From positions 1-5,004 of the forward strand of contig DUZC01000214.1 of assembly GCA_013349735.1 (NCBI GenBank): a stretch of 5,004 bases of DNA. The letters are read 5' to 3'. The DNA is from Rhodospirillaceae bacterium. GTDB taxonomy: Bacteria; Pseudomonadota; Alphaproteobacteria; Rhodospirillales; Magnetospirillaceae. How positions within the stretch are numbered: the first letter of the stretch is position 1; the number at the start of each line of letters is the position of its first letter. The notes beneath the pieces were generated by a model, which saw only the letters and a program-made list of their open reading frames with translations, had not been told where the DNA came from and did not search any database. The position numbers were made by a program, and so were the translations under genes. Shown here piece by piece: positions 4,623-5,004 of this stretch.

Positions 4623-5004
4623 ATGCCCTTGGCCAATAACGCTGCCTTCACCATCGACTTTACCCGCTTTCTTGATGCCAAGGGGCGGCTGCAGCGCGCC
4701 CTTCCCGATTGGGCCAGGGACCCTAAGCAATTGATTGGCCTTTATCGCGGCATGATGCGGTTGCGGCTGTTCGATGCCAAGGCCGTGGCTCTGCAAAGGA
4801 CTGGCCGGCTTGGGACTTATGCCCAGGCTCTGGGCGAAGAGGCGGTCGGCATCGGCATCGGGGCGGCGATGGCTGCTGATGACGTGCTTTTACCGGCATT
4901 TCGCCACCAGGGCGCCCAATTATGGCGCGGTATGCCCATGGCCGAACTGCTGGCCTATTGGGGCGGCGATGAGCGCGGCAGCGCCACCAACCACAACCAG
5001 GATT
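4623..5004 (+). CDS. pdhA: Pyruvate dehydrogenase E1 component, alpha subunit (5' part)
   Basis: This is the N-terminal 127 residues of a thiamine-diphosphate-dependent 2-oxoacid dehydrogenase E1 alpha; the gene runs off the window. The E1 alpha/beta enzyme decarboxylates pyruvate and passes the acetyl group to lipoyl-E2 to make acetyl-CoA. Diagnostic stretches are LIGLYRGMMRLRLFDAKAVA (37-56), LQRTGRLGTYAQALGEEAVG (57-76), DDVLLPAFRHQGAQLWRG (86-103) and ELLAYWGGDERGS (108-120). These match the Bacillus-type PdhA branch rather than the mitochondrial-type PdhA usual in alphaproteobacteria; branched-chain 2-oxoacid E1 alpha (bkdA) is the main alternative. The TPP-binding GDG motif lies beyond the window. 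AAAGGA (4617-4622) directly touches the ATG, while TTG 4629 has an ideal 6-nt spacing from it, so translation may start two codons later. An E1 beta gene is expected downstream. Confidence 0.92.
   Translation, partial: MPLANNAAFTIDFTRFLDAKGRLQRALPDWARDPKQLIGLYRGMMRLRLFDAKAVALQRTGRLGTYAQALGEEAVGIGIGAAMAADDVLLPAFRHQGAQLWRGMPMAELLAYWGGDERGSATNHNQD

Noticed and set aside
4545..4796. 83-codon minus-strand frame over the start of pdhA
   Set aside because: It is antisense to the well-recognised pdhA coding sequence and spans its promoter.

Overview
The window looks like chromosomal DNA from an alphaproteobacterium, most probably of the Rhodospirillales (Magnetospirillum/Azospirillum-like). This rests on the style of FliG, on a one-domain PPK2, on a Bacillus-type rather than mitochondrial-type pyruvate dehydrogenase E1 alpha, and on moderately GC-rich coding sequence. 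Genus cannot be fixed from the sequence alone.

Layout, left to right. Positions 1-153 are a non-coding, palindrome-rich stretch; its last palindrome runs into the fliG stop codon. Three genes then lie on the minus strand and are transcribed right to left: ppk2 (2442 to 1507), a previously easy-to-miss 56-codon reading frame (1445 to 1275), and fliG (1173 to 154). They could be one transcript, but no clear promoter or strong terminator was seen between them, so this is unproven. A 193-bp divergent spacer (2443-2635) separates ppk2 from two plus-strand genes of unknown function: a 362-residue soluble, helix-rich protein (2636-3724) and a short secreted protein (about 3718-4287). These two overlap end to start, which suggests translational coupling; the second has no ordinary start codon at the right place.

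Positions 4288-4622 hold no gene. They hold a nested inverted-repeat (fold-back) element: outer arms of about 20 bp near 4287-4307 and 4530-4549, and inner 35-bp arms carrying the CACGAAGAC-type repeat. A consensus TATAAT box follows, and then pdhA begins at about 4623 and runs off the right end of the window.

Functionally the recognisable genes are core ones: the flagellar rotor switch (FliG), polyphosphate-driven nucleotide phosphorylation (PPK2), and entry of pyruvate into acetyl-CoA (PdhA). No defence system, CRISPR array, tRNA, rRNA or transposase was seen. The parts most worth a second look are the fold-back element, the unidentified two-gene cytoplasmic/secreted pair with its odd start, the small reading frame upstream of fliG, and the palindrome fused to the fliG stop.
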